Shown here: in pieces, positions 7,711-15,741 of the stretch
How positions within the stretch are numbered: position 1 is the stretch's first letter
Layout: every line of letters starts with the position of its first letter
NCBI RefSeq assembly: GCF_001721295.1
Contig: NZ_MDDS01000003.1
Coordinates: forward strand, 85,364 to 149,363
Source of the DNA: Sphingomonas turrisvirgatae
GTDB taxonomy: Bacteria; Pseudomonadota; Alphaproteobacteria; Sphingomonadales; Sphingomonadaceae
Direction: 5' to 3'
Length of the DNA stretch: 64,000 bases
Translations under genes and position numbers: made by a program
Notes under the pieces: model-generated
Seen by the model: only the letters and a program-made list of their open reading frames with translations
The model's database searches: none
What the model was told of the DNA's origin: nothing

Positions 7711-8892
7711 ATGGGGGATGCGCAGCGACCGAAAGACGAAGGACGGGAAGGCCGGCGGGACGGCTGCCTTCACGGTGAAGCCGGTGCCGGTGCCTTCGGT
7801 TGGATGGACGCGATGCGATGCGTGCTCGCCACCGCGGTCGCGTTCGCGCACGCATGGTATCTGCTCATCGAGGATTTTCGGCAGCCCGCGTCCGTGCCCG
7901 CGACCGCCGGGTATCTTCTCGCAGGCTATTCGCACGCATGCGTCATCCTCTTCTTTGTCCTGAGCGGCTTCTGGATCACGCGCAGCGTGAGCCGGCGGCT
8001 CGATCGCGGCTGGCGCTGGCAGCCCTATCTGATCGACCGCCTCTCGCGCCTCGGCATCGTGCTGGTGCCCGCGCTGGCGCTCGGCGGTATGCTCGACTGG
8101 ATAGGGCTCGACCTTCTCGGCTCGACCACCCACCGCGGCCTAACCGACACATACGTCATGCGGCCGGACCTCGCCGACACGCTGAGCTGGCGGACGCTGC
8201 TCGGCAACCTCCTCTTCCTGCAGACCATCCTGGTGGCGCCGTTCGGCAGCAACGGGCCGCTCTGGAGCCTGGCGTTCGAGTTCTGGTTCTACATCTGGTG
8301 TCCCGCGCTGGCGGTCAGCCTGCGCTCGCGCCGGCCCTCGCCACTGCTGATCACCGCCGGCCTGATCGCGTTCAACCCACATCTGGCGATCAGCTTCGGC
8401 TGCTGGCTCTGCGGCACGCTGCTCCATTGGGCGAACGGTGAGCGCGATGCGAAGGCGCCCCCGCCGCGCGGCTGGCTGGTCCTTTCCGCGCTGATGTTCG
8501 CCGTGATGCTCGTCGTCGTGCGGCTACGCGGGCTGGACGGCCTGGAGCTGCCGCTCGCCGCGGCGTTCGCGGTCCTTCTCCACACGCTGATGCGCGTCGA
8601 TCCGGCCCTGCCTGCATGGGCCCGGCCGTTGGCGTCCTACGGTTCGAAGGCGAGCTTCTCGCTCTACGCGGTCCACTTCCCGCTGCTCGCGCTGATGGCC
8701 GGCATCGTCATAAACGAGCAGCGCCTGCCACCAACGACCGTCGGTATGGCCATGGTGGCTGCCGCCGTCTCGATCACCGTCGCGTTCTGCTGGGCGTTCG
8801 CCTGGTGCACCGAGCGCCACACCGGTCGTCTCCGCGACGCGCTGTCGCGCATGTCCCGGCAGCGAGCCGATTACAGTTCCGCTAGGGAATGA
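7711..8892 (+). CDS. Acyltransferase-3 family membrane protein
   Basis: An integral membrane O-acyltransferase of the AT3 family, about ten hydrophobic helices, that usually acylates exported glycans or lipids. The family's opening motif appears as MDAMRCVLATAVAFAHAW with the catalytic-type His, followed by FFVLSGFWITRS and WSLAFEFWFY. The first 31 residues before MDAMR are not hydrophobic and have no clear ribosome site, so the true start may be the ATG at 7804. It lies in the metal region without an obvious functional link and its stop overlaps the next start (ATGA). The substrate is unknown. Confidence 0.78.
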   Translation: MGDAQRPKDEGREGRRDGCLHGEAGAGAFGWMDAMRCVLATAVAFAHAWYLLIEDFRQPASVPATAGYLLAGYSHACVILFFVLSGFWITRSVSRRLDRGWRWQPYLIDRLSRLGIVLVPALALGGMLDWIGLDLLGSTTHRGLTDTYVMRPDLADTLSWRTLLGNLLFLQTILVAPFGSNGPLWSLAFEFWFYIWCPALAVSLRSRRPSPLLITAGLIAFNPHLAISFGCWLCGTLLHWANGERDAKAPPPRGWLVLSALMFAVMLVVVRLRGLDGLELPLAAAFAVLLHTLMRVDPALPAWARPLASYGSKASFSLYAVHFPLLALMAGIVINEQRLPPTTVGMAMVAAAVSITVAFCWAFAWCTERHTGRLRDALSRMSRQRADYSSARE

Positions 8893-9308
8893 GCGAGCGC
8901 CCGCCATTGCTGGATTGCGCGTTGTGGCTGCCACGCCTTCGCACTAAAACGTGCGGCATGTCCGGATCACACCCGTTCCGCATGCTTGCCTTGGCGCTCA
9001 TCGGCGTCATGCTCGTCGTGCGCGCGGGCCCCGCGTGTGCGGGGATGCTCCAGCCAATCCCGCTCGTCGCGCAAGCGCGCGCCGATGCGAACATGGATTG
9101 CCATGGCATGCCTGGGCCCCATGAACGCAGCAAGGACGGCGATCACAAGAACGTCCAGGCGACGTGCGGCGCCGCCTGCGTGGCCGTGCCTCCTATGTCA
9201 CCTTCACCTCAGGCTTCGGCGTCGAAGCCTTCGGCAGCGTCGGGAACCGGTGGGCTGGTGATGGCCGGCATGAACCTTGCGCCGATCCCGCCCCCTCCTC
9301 GAGCGTGA
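8889..9308 (+). CDS. Small secreted Cys/His-containing protein, unknown function
   Basis: Not assignable to a named family. The frame encodes up to 139 residues. A more credible start is the ATG at 8958 or 8982, which puts a signal-like segment (MLALALIGVMLVVRAGPACA) at the N-terminus. The mature part contains MDCHGMPGPHERSKDGDH and ATCGAACVAVPPM, so it offers Cys, His and Met ligands, followed by a Ser/Pro/Ala-rich tail. Its place between metal genes suggests a periplasmic copper- or nickel-linked role, which is inference. The upstream overlap with the acyltransferase stop would allow coupling if 8889 is used. Confidence 0.55.
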   Translation: MSERPPLLDCALWLPRLRTKTCGMSGSHPFRMLALALIGVMLVVRAGPACAGMLQPIPLVAQARADANMDCHGMPGPHERSKDGDHKNVQATCGAACVAVPPMSPSPQASASKPSAASGTGGLVMAGMNLAPIPPPPRA

Positions 9309-9351
9309 CCCGCCGACTTCGCACACGAACATCAAGTTTGAGGAATATCAC

Positions 9352-9567
9352 ATGAACACGTTGAAGATCATGGGCGCCGCGTTGGCGCTGACCATCTCGG
9401 GCGCTGCGGCCGCAGCCACCGCCGACTGCTGCAAGGACATGACCTGCTGCAAGGAAGGCGCGGACTGCTGCAAGGAGAAGGACGGCAAGAAGTCGGACTG
9501 CTGCCACGACATGAAGAAGGGCGGCGATCACGCCGGCCATGACATGTCGGGCACCCTGAAGAAGTGA
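9352..9567 (+). CDS. Small exported protein with four Cys-Cys pairs
   Basis: A 71-residue protein with signal peptide MNTLKIMGAALALTISGAAA. The mature chain has four CC doublets (DCCKDMTCCKEGADCC, then SDCCHDM) spaced 5-8 residues apart and ends in GGDHAGHDMSG, giving eight Cys plus several His and Met. It has no enzyme motif and is probably a periplasmic metal-binding peptide. The start is supported by GAGG about eight bases upstream. It stands alone before a strong bidirectional hairpin, between the CnrYXH side and dmeF. The composition is clear; its metal and role are inferred. Confidence 0.75.
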   Translation: MNTLKIMGAALALTISGAAAAATADCCKDMTCCKEGADCCKEKDGKKSDCCHDMKKGGDHAGHDMSGTLKK

Positions 9568-9572
9568 TCGGG

Positions 9573-9597
9573 GCGGGGGCGGCCATGCCGCCCCCGC
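9573..9597. terminator. Bidirectional GC hairpin between convergent genes
   Basis: Perfect 11-bp stem GCGGGGGCGGC / GCCGCCCCCGC with loop CAT, placed between the Cys-rich gene (ends 9567) and the convergent dmeF stop at 9601. It has no T-run beyond a short AAA on the right side, which reads as U on the minus strand only. Confidence 0.7.
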
Positions 9598-9600
9598 AAA

Positions 9601-10572
9601 TCAAGCCGCCCGCAGTTGCGGGTGTCCGCCGGTGCAGCGGTGCGGCTCCACCGTGACGTGGACCAGTTCCTCGTGGATCGTCACCCGCGCGGCGTATTCG
9701 GCCGGTGACAGCGGCTGGTCGGCGACGAGCGAGACGATCGCTGCGAACTTGCCGGGGCCGACCTGCCAGACATGCAGGTCGGTGATGACCGCATCGCCGT
9801 CCTCTATCCCTTCGCGGATCTCCTGCTCGAGCCCTGGATTCGCGCTTGCGTCGACCAGCACCCGGCCGGTGTCGCGCAGCAGGCCCCACGACCAGCGGGC
9901 GATGACGACCGCGCCAACGACGCCCATCGCGGCGTCGGCCCAGGCCCACCCGAGATAGCGCCCCGCGAGCAGCGCGACGATGGCCAGGACCGACGTCAGC
10001 GCGTCGGCCAGGACGTGAAAGTAGGCGGAACGCAGGTTGTTGTCGTGATGGCCGTGCCCGTGGGCATGGTGATCGTGACCATGGTGGTCATGTCCGTGCG
10101 AATGCCCGTGGTGGTGATCGGCACCGAGCAGCCAGGCGCTGACGAGGTTCACGGCGAGGCCGAGAACCGCGATCCAGAGCGCTTCGCCATAGGCGATGGT
10201 CGACACCGCGAAGAGGCGCATGATCGACTCCGCCCCGATCCCAAGCGCTATGAGGGCCAGCACGAGCGCGCTTGCAAACCCGGCGAGCTCGCCGACCTTG
10301 CCGGTCCCGAAGGTGAAGCGCGGATCGGAAGCGTGGCGGCGGGCATAGCCGTAGGCGAGCGCCGCGACGCCGAGCGCCCCTGCATGGGTCGCCATGTGGA
10401 ACCCGTCGGCAAGCAGCGCCATCGAGCCGGTGAGCCAGCCGGCGACGATCTCGACGACCATCATGGCGGCGGTGAGGACGACGACGTAGCGCGTGCGCCG
10501 GGCGTGATGGTCATGTGCGTCGCCCAGGAACACGTGTTCGTGCACATGCGCGCTGGTCTGATCGTGGTGCAT
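9601..10572 (-). CDS. dmeF: DmeF-type CDF nickel/cobalt exporter
   Basis: A 323-residue cation diffusion facilitator. The first membrane part carries ADGFHMATHAGAL, with His in place of the usual Asp of the Zn/Fe groups. A very His-rich cytoplasmic loop (ADHHHGHSHGHDHHGHDHH, about residues 150-175) and AYFHVLADALTS follow, the pattern of DmeF-like Ni/Co exporters. The C-terminal domain (DLHVWQVGPGKFAAIVSL, VTVEPHRC) is typical. It would lower cytoplasmic Ni/Co and complements the CzcA/CzcD system. It is a single gene transcribed leftward with its own upstream region (10573-10665). Confidence 0.9.
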   Translation of the reverse strand: MHHDQTSAHVHEHVFLGDAHDHHARRTRYVVVLTAAMMVVEIVAGWLTGSMALLADGFHMATHAGALGVAALAYGYARRHASDPRFTFGTGKVGELAGFASALVLALIALGIGAESIMRLFAVSTIAYGEALWIAVLGLAVNLVSAWLLGADHHHGHSHGHDHHGHDHHAHGHGHHDNNLRSAYFHVLADALTSVLAIVALLAGRYLGWAWADAAMGVVGAVVIARWSWGLLRDTGRVLVDASANPGLEQEIREGIEDGDAVITDLHVWQVGPGKFAAIVSLVADQPLSPAEYAARVTIHEELVHVTVEPHRCTGGHPQLRAA

Positions 10573-10665
10573 GGGCTGCCCCGGGTGAAGGTAAAATTGA
10601 CCGGCGCCTATACAGGCTCAGTCCGATCCCGAACAGTCGGGCGCCTCGATTGGGAAGCGGCCGGT

Positions 10666-10687
10666 GGCCCCCGCCGCAGCGGGGGCC
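10666..10687 (-). terminator. Hairpin after the DUF305 gene
   Basis: Perfect 9-bp stem GGCCCCCGC / GCGGGGGCC with tetraloop CGCA, six bases past the stop of the leftward cop operon. There is no U-tract, so function as an intrinsic terminator is likely but not certain. Confidence 0.5.
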
Positions 10688-10693
10688 GGGGGG

Positions 10694-11071
10694 TCACTGG
10701 GTGCGCTTGCCGCGCGCGCGCAGCCACGCGTTGAGCTGCCCGACTTCCCGCGTCTGGTCCGCGATGGTCTTCGTCGCCATCTGGCGGACCCGGGCGTCGC
10801 GGGTCTCGCGCAGCACGATGCGCGACATCTCGATGCCGCCGCGATGGTGCTCGATCATCTTGCGGACCCAGGTCTCCGTCGCGCCGGCGCCGACGGCGGC
10901 CATCATCTTCTCGTGCATCCGCATCTCGGCCGGCGGATATGGATTGGCAGGCGTCGCCTGCATCGTCATTCCGCCCGGTTGGCGGTGACCGGCATGGCCG
11001 CTCTGCTGCGCAACGGCGGTGCCGCCCGCGATGGCGGCGAGGGCGATGGCGCTCAGGACTGCTTTTCTCAC
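10694..11071 (-). CDS. Secreted DUF305 protein
   Basis: A 125-residue exported protein of the DUF305 (ferritin-like four-helix) family. It has a signal peptide ending near GGTAVAQ, a short His/Met stretch (SGHAGHRQPGGMTM) and the DUF305 core with MIEHHRGGIEMSR and a QTREVGQLNAWL helix. Paired His and Met suggest copper binding, as in other DUF305 proteins found with copper genes. The GTG start at 11071 is chosen because GGAG lies seven bases upstream; an ATG at 11104 would add an unlikely leader. It is the last gene of the copA-copB operon. Confidence 0.85.
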   Translation of the reverse strand: MRKAVLSAIALAAIAGGTAVAQQSGHAGHRQPGGMTMQATPANPYPPAEMRMHEKMMAAVGAGATETWVRKMIEHHRGGIEMSRIVLRETRDARVRQMATKTIADQTREVGQLNAWLRARGKRTQ

Positions 11072-11119
11072 ACGAACTCTCCAGTTGCCCCGCTCATCCA
11101 CCATACGCGGGAGCGCCGG

Positions 11120-11836
11120 CTACCCCTCCGCCCTGCGGCGCCTTCTTCTCGGCCAGCGCAGATAGAGCAGGATCGTCCCGGCGATCGCGAGCAGAAGCCC
11201 CCCGGCGGCGAAGGCCTTGAGCCATGGCGTGTTGAAGTTCTCGTGCTCGCTCCAGTCCATGATGTGGAGCGCCCAGAAGAAGTCGTAGAAGCGCCAAGTT
11301 TCGGTGCGCACGGCGGCGATCCGCCCGGCCTCGTCGACATAGACGCGCGTCGCATCCGGATCGGCGAACGCGACCTGCCAGGCGGGCAGCCGTCCGTTAT
11401 ACTCGGCGGTGTTGGCAGTGACTCGGGTCACCTCGAACAGGGGTTTCGGTCGGCCCGTGTAGGCGGCCGATGCGATCTCGCCCGCGGCCGGGGCACCGAC
11501 CGCGGGAAGCAGCGCCCCGGTCAAGGCATCGTGAATCCGAAACGTGCCCGGCGCGGTCTCGATCTCGACGATCGGCCGATCGAGAAGCAGGCGATAGCGC
11601 GCGCTGCGTATTTGCGATCCCGCCGCGATCCGCTCCAGCGGGGCATAGGACCGCGTCGGAAGCACCCCGGCGGGTTCGCGCTGCACGAGATGCTCGCCAC
11701 GCACGCGCTCGATCGGCAGCAGGCTCATCACCAGACCACTGGTGAACCAGAGCAGGAGCTGAACCCCCACGACGAGCGCCAGCCAGCGGTGAAGCCGGCT
11801 CGCGCCTATGTGCAGCTGCATCCTCGTGCTTCGCAT
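11120..11836 (-). CDS. PepSY-domain membrane protein
   Basis: A 238-residue inner-membrane protein of the PepSY_TM type. An N-terminal helix (LHRWLALVVGVQLLLWFTSG) is followed by a periplasmic PepSY-like region (to about residue 190) with VYVDEAGRIAAVRTETWRFY, and then WALHIMDWSEHENFNTPWL leads into the second helix. Such proteins occur beside copper or iron uptake and reductase genes and may support electron transfer or assembly. It sits 26 bases after the membrane DUF305 gene and 48 before the secreted one, so it belongs to the cop operon. The exact role is unknown. Confidence 0.82.
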   Translation of the reverse strand: MRSTRMQLHIGASRLHRWLALVVGVQLLLWFTSGLVMSLLPIERVRGEHLVQREPAGVLPTRSYAPLERIAAGSQIRSARYRLLLDRPIVEIETAPGTFRIHDALTGALLPAVGAPAAGEIASAAYTGRPKPLFEVTRVTANTAEYNGRLPAWQVAFADPDATRVYVDEAGRIAAVRTETWRFYDFFWALHIMDWSEHENFNTPWLKAFAAGGLLLAIAGTILLYLRWPRRRRRRAEG

Positions 11837-11862
11837 TCGCCCCCCTTGACGTCAGGCGCGCC

Positions 11863-12306
11863 TCACTGGCGCGCAAGCATGCCCTTCATCTGATCGATTT
11901 CCTGCTGCTGCGAGCGGATGATGTCCTGGCACAGCGTCTTCAGCTCGGGGTCACGCAGCGACGCCTCGCGGCACATCAGGATCGCGCCCGAGTGGTGGGG
12001 GATCATCGACCGCAGGAACGCCGTGTCGCCGATCGTCGTCTGCGTGCGGATGAGCGCAAAGCTCGCGACGAACACGACGATCGATCCGACCAGCAGCAAG
12101 CCGTTGGCGCGCTTCGACGGGAACATGTGCGGCATGGCGACGATCATCAGCACGATCATCGGCGTGACCATCATCAGCGCCATGTAGAACATGTTGAGGT
12201 TGTTGTAGAAGCTCGACAGGCGGTCGATCATCACGAACATGACGAAATACATGATGATGCCGCCGACCAGCGACTGCACCGCGAGGTTCACATAGGGGTT
12301 CTTCAT
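11863..12306 (-). CDS. Membrane-anchored DUF305 protein
   Basis: A 147-residue protein with three N-terminal membrane helices (VQSLVGGIIMYFVMFVMI, MALMMVTPMIVLMIVAM, GLLLVGSIVVFVASFALI) and a C-terminal DUF305 segment with MIPHHSGAILMCREASL and QQQEIDQMKGML. The HH plus Met/Cys cluster is a plausible copper site at the membrane face. The start MKNPYVNL at 12306 gives the normal family length; the longer frame upstream overlaps the copB end and reads as an Ala/Arg-rich shadow. It lies 37 bases downstream of copB in the same operon. Confidence 0.85.
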   Translation of the reverse strand: MKNPYVNLAVQSLVGGIIMYFVMFVMIDRLSSFYNNLNMFYMALMMVTPMIVLMIVAMPHMFPSKRANGLLLVGSIVVFVASFALIRTQTTIGDTAFLRSMIPHHSGAILMCREASLRDPELKTLCQDIIRSQQQEIDQMKGMLARQ

Positions 12307-12343
12307 CCGGCTACTCCCTGCTGCCCGCTCGCCCCCCGGCCAA

Positions 12344-13561
12344 TCAGAACCAGGCGCGAACGCCCGCCACCACGCTGAAGCCGCCGGTGCCCTCGCCCGC
12401 GGCGCGGGCATAGCGCGCCGTGTCGCCGAGCCTGCGCTCCCAATACACGCCGACATAGGGCGCGAACTCGCGTTTGATCTCGTAGCGCAGCCGCAGCCCG
12501 GCTTCCGCGTCCGTCAGTCCGGACCCCAGGCCGCTGGACGGCACGTCCTGCGCCGACAGGTTCAACTCGACGCGAGGCTGCAGCACGAGCCGCTGGGTGA
12601 TGCGCTGGTCGTAATAGCCTTCCAGGCGCCCGAACACGTCGCCCTTGTCGGACAGGAACAGCGCGCCTTCGACGTCGAACCAGTAAGGTGCGAGCCCTTC
12701 GAAGCCGACCGTGGCGTAGGTGCGGTCCGGGCCGGGCCCGAAGTCCTGGCGGACGCCAGCCTGCAGGTTGAAATAGGGCCCGACGGCCCGGCTGTAGAGC
12801 GCCTGCACCTCGCCCTCGGTATTCTCGCGGAACGTCCCTTCGCCCTCGCTCTTGATCGTCAGGCGGTTGATGTCGCCGCCATACCAGAACTCGCCGTCCC
12901 ACCTGTAGCCGTCACGGCCGTCGCGGAACTGCACCTCGGCAAGGTTCAGCATCAGCTGCGAATACGACATGCCGCCATGCTCGCGGCGCAGTGCCGTCCG
13001 CGCGGGTGCCATCGCGTCGCGGCCCCACACGCGATCGGCGTAGTTCGCCTCCGGCGCTGCCGGTGCGGGTGCGTTCCCGGCGGGCAGCGCGGTTCCGACC
13101 GTGCCCATCGAAGCCGGGGCTGCGGCAGGCGCGGTCGCCCTGGGCGTGCAGTGACCCATCGCGGCGTGCTCCGGCGGACAGTCCGGATCGCTCGCGGCGG
13201 CAGCAGCAGGCGCGGCAGCCGCGGGGGGTGCAGCCTGTTGCGGCGCCGATGCCTCGGGCCTGCAGTGGCCCATCGCCGCATGCTCGGGCGGACACGACGG
13301 ATCGACCGGCGCGGCGGCAGGTGCCGCATCGGCCCGTGAGGGCGGTGCCGAACGCTGTGCCGGGCGCGCGGGCGCCTTGGCCGCCGGCTTCGGCCTGGCC
13401 GCTGGCTTCGGCCTAGCCGCCGGCTTGGGCTTGGCGGCCGCCTTGGGAGTCGTCGCCTTCGGCTTGGCGGCCGTGGGCATCTTGCAATGGCCCATCGCCG
13501 CGTGTTCGGGCGTGCACTGGGCCGCCGAAGCCAGCAGCATGGCGCTGAGGACGAGGCTCAT
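12344..13561 (-). CDS. copB: Outer-membrane copper resistance protein CopB
   Basis: A 405-residue exported protein. After a short signal sequence it has a low-complexity Lys/Pro/Ala linker with three copies of a Cys-x-x-Glu-His-Ala-Ala-Met-Gly-His-Cys motif (bases 13148-13516). The CopB beta-barrel domain follows (from about residue 175), with RWDGEFWYGGDINRL and a C-terminal VVAGVRAWF ending in Phe as outer-membrane barrels do. It probably traps or channels copper at the outer membrane. The start at 13561 overlaps the copA stop (ATGA). The extended linker is unusual compared with shorter Met-rich CopB N-termini. Confidence 0.9.
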   Translation of the reverse strand: MSLVLSAMLLASAAQCTPEHAAMGHCKMPTAAKPKATTPKAAAKPKPAARPKPAARPKPAAKAPARPAQRSAPPSRADAAPAAAPVDPSCPPEHAAMGHCRPEASAPQQAAPPAAAAPAAAAASDPDCPPEHAAMGHCTPRATAPAAAPASMGTVGTALPAGNAPAPAAPEANYADRVWGRDAMAPARTALRREHGGMSYSQLMLNLAEVQFRDGRDGYRWDGEFWYGGDINRLTIKSEGEGTFRENTEGEVQALYSRAVGPYFNLQAGVRQDFGPGPDRTYATVGFEGLAPYWFDVEGALFLSDKGDVFGRLEGYYDQRITQRLVLQPRVELNLSAQDVPSSGLGSGLTDAEAGLRLRYEIKREFAPYVGVYWERRLGDTARYARAAGEGTGGFSVVAGVRAWF

Positions 13562-14220
13562 TTCGTATCTCCGTCGCGCGGCCGGACGGAGACGACCTGC
13601 ATCATCCCGGCGTGCATGTGGTAGAGCATGTGGCAGTGGAAAGCCCAGTCGCCGACGGCGTCGGTGGTGACGTCGAACGTGGCGGTGCCGCCCGGCTGGA
13701 CCTGGATCGTGTGCTTGCGCGGCGCGAACTCGCCATGACCCGTGACGAGCTCGAAGAAGTGCCCGTGCAGATGGATCGGGTGACCCATCATCGTGTCGTT
13801 GACCAGCGTGACGCGCACCCGCTCGTCCTTCAGGAACGGGATCGGCTTCCTGACCTCGCTGAGCTTCTCGCCGTCGAACGCCCACATGTAGCGTTCCATG
13901 TTGCCGGTGAGGTGAATGCGCATCGACCGGTCGGGCGCGCGCACGTCCGGGTTGCGGTCGACCGCCATCAGGTCGGTGTAGACCAGCACCTTGTGGCCGA
14001 CGTCTTCGAGGCCTTGGCCGGGCTCGCCCATCCGGTCGACCGGCATCGGCGAGATGGTCTGCACGGTCGGCGTCTTCTTGACCTCCGGCGCGACCGAGAA
14101 GTCGCGCATCGAATGATCCATGCCGCCCGAACCGTGGTCCATCGCGCCCTGCTGACCGCCGCCGGTCGCGGCGTCACCGGCCGGCTTGCAGTGACCCATT
14201 GCGGCGTGTTCCGGCGGACA
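13148..14220 (-). repeat. Four 33-base copies of a Cys/His/Met motif across copB and copA
   Basis: Copies at 13148-13180, 13262-13294 and 13484-13516 in copB and 14188-14220 in copA encode CPPEHAAMGHC (the first in copB order is CTPEHAAMGHC). Synonymous differences between copies show selection on the peptide rather than recent duplication alone. Confidence 0.85.
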
Positions 14221-15423
14221 TGCCGGCGCCGCCGCGCCTGCCGGCTTGGCGGGGCCCATGGCGGAATGGTCCATGCCCGCCATCGATCCGCCGGATCCGT
14301 GATCCATGCCGCCCATGCCCATGTCCTTCATGTCGGCGAGCGGGCGGCGGCGCAGCGGCGGGACGGCGGCGGCCATGCCCTCACGCGGCGCGAGGGTCGC
14401 GCGAGCCATGCCGGACCGGTCGACGCTCTCGCCGACGATCGTGTAGGCGCGCTCGTCGGCGGGCTGGACGATGACGTCGTACGTCTCGGCGACCGCGATC
14501 TGCATTTCGTCAACGGCGACGGGGCGGACCGGCAGGCCGTCGGCCTGAACGACGGTCATCTTGAGGCCGGGGATGCGGAAGTTGAAGGTCGTCATCGCCG
14601 AGGCGTTGATGATCCGCAGCCGCACGCGCTCTCCGGGCCGGAACAGGCCGGTCCAATTGTCGCGCGGGCCGTGGCCGTTGACGAGATAGGTGTAGGTGCT
14701 GCCGGTCACGTCGGCGACATCGGTGGGGTCCATGCGCATGGCGCCCCATTCCAGCCGTTCCTTGGCCGACTGGTCCTTGCCCGCGAGCAGGCCGGCCAGC
14801 GTCTGCTTCTGGAAATTGAAGTAGCCGCCCTGCTGCTTGAGCTTCTTGAAGATGATGTGCGGGTGCATCTGGCTGTGGTCGGACAGCACGATCACGTGCT
14901 CGCGGTCCGACTGGATCGGGTCGACGCCCTTGGGGTCGATGACGATCGGGCCGTAGTGGCCGAGCTGCTCCTGCAGGCCCGAATGGCTGTGATACCAGTA
15001 GGTGCCCGACTGCACGATCGGGAATTCGTAGGTGAAGGTCGAGCGCGGCTTGATGCCGGGGAAGCTGACGCCGGGCACGCCGTCCATGTGGAACGGCAGG
15101 ATGAGCCCGTGCCAGTGGATCGAGCTGTCCTCGTCGAGCGCGTTCTCGACATGCAGCCGCACGTTCTGGCCTTCGCGCAGGCGGATGAGCGGGGCCGGCA
15201 CCGTGCCGTTGATGCCAATGGCGTGGCTCTCGCGACCGTCGATCATCATCATCTGGTGCGCGATGCGCAGGGTAATGTCCTCGCCCGACACCGTCGGCAG
15301 CGGCTTGACGATCCCTGCGGATACCGACTGCGCCCAGGCGGGCATGCAGGCCGCGAGAGCGAGGCCGCCGCCGGTCAGCGTGGCACCGCGCAGAAGCTGG
15401 CGGCGATCGATGGTGCGCGTCAT
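13558..15423 (-). CDS. copA: Multicopper oxidase CopA
   Basis: A 621-residue periplasmic multicopper oxidase that oxidises Cu(I) and stores copper. A Tat signal (RRQLLRG near residue 8) leads to three cupredoxin domains. Copper ligands are visible as IHWHG (103-106), YWYHSHSGLQEQ, HPIHLHGHFFEL and the type-1 site HCHMLYHMHAGMM near the C-terminus. Between domains lies a Met/His-rich insert (MKDMGMGGMDHGSGGSMAGM and MDHGSGGMDHSM) that also holds one CPPEHAAMGHC motif. The start at 15423 is an ATG directly before the Tat signal. It heads the leftward copA-copB-DUF305-PepSY-DUF305 operon. Confidence 0.95.
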   Translation of the reverse strand: MTRTIDRRQLLRGATLTGGGLALAACMPAWAQSVSAGIVKPLPTVSGEDITLRIAHQMMMIDGRESHAIGINGTVPAPLIRLREGQNVRLHVENALDEDSSIHWHGLILPFHMDGVPGVSFPGIKPRSTFTYEFPIVQSGTYWYHSHSGLQEQLGHYGPIVIDPKGVDPIQSDREHVIVLSDHSQMHPHIIFKKLKQQGGYFNFQKQTLAGLLAGKDQSAKERLEWGAMRMDPTDVADVTGSTYTYLVNGHGPRDNWTGLFRPGERVRLRIINASAMTTFNFRIPGLKMTVVQADGLPVRPVAVDEMQIAVAETYDVIVQPADERAYTIVGESVDRSGMARATLAPREGMAAAVPPLRRRPLADMKDMGMGGMDHGSGGSMAGMDHSAMGPAKPAGAAAPACPPEHAAMGHCKPAGDAATGGGQQGAMDHGSGGMDHSMRDFSVAPEVKKTPTVQTISPMPVDRMGEPGQGLEDVGHKVLVYTDLMAVDRNPDVRAPDRSMRIHLTGNMERYMWAFDGEKLSEVRKPIPFLKDERVRVTLVNDTMMGHPIHLHGHFFELVTGHGEFAPRKHTIQVQPGGTATFDVTTDAVGDWAFHCHMLYHMHAGMMQVVSVRPRDGDTK

Positions 15424-15741
15424 GGATGTTCCGGTGTCTGCCAAAGGTGGATCTGCCTTCTGATACGCGCCGGACGCCCTTAGCCCTCGATCGTTCCAGC
15501 GCCCGTTCGGGCATGCCTCGCCAATGCGGGGGGCGCTCGTCGCACATCCGGCCGGCGACGGCTGGCGCGGCGCGCTTCAGACCGGTCCGCGACGAGTGGC
15601 CGCGCTTCGGCCAGCGCCGCCGCGTCGATGCGACGCGGATCGGGCGCGCCGTCCCGGGCGCGATCACACCGTCAACCCGACGGCACCTGACCGCCAGTCC
15701 GAAAGGGGGGCGGGGAAGAGCCTTACGCGAAGGAAAAGAGC
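15424..15741. other. Gene-free spacer between copA and a divergent gene
   Basis: This 318-base stretch must carry the cop operon promoter on the minus strand and the start region of the HTH gene on the plus strand. I see no recognisable operator, RNA or conserved protein in it; its open frames are Arg-rich and look like GC-driven shadows. Confidence 0.5.

Noticed and set aside
10664..11893. A long plus-strand open frame antisense to the DUF305 and PepSY genes
   Set aside because: Arg/Gly/Pro-rich translation without domains; it is explained by high GC in the reverse frame of clear genes.
13148..14220. Spaced 33-base repeats suggestive of a CRISPR array
   Set aside because: The copies lie in frame within copB and copA, spacing is irregular, and they encode a conserved peptide.
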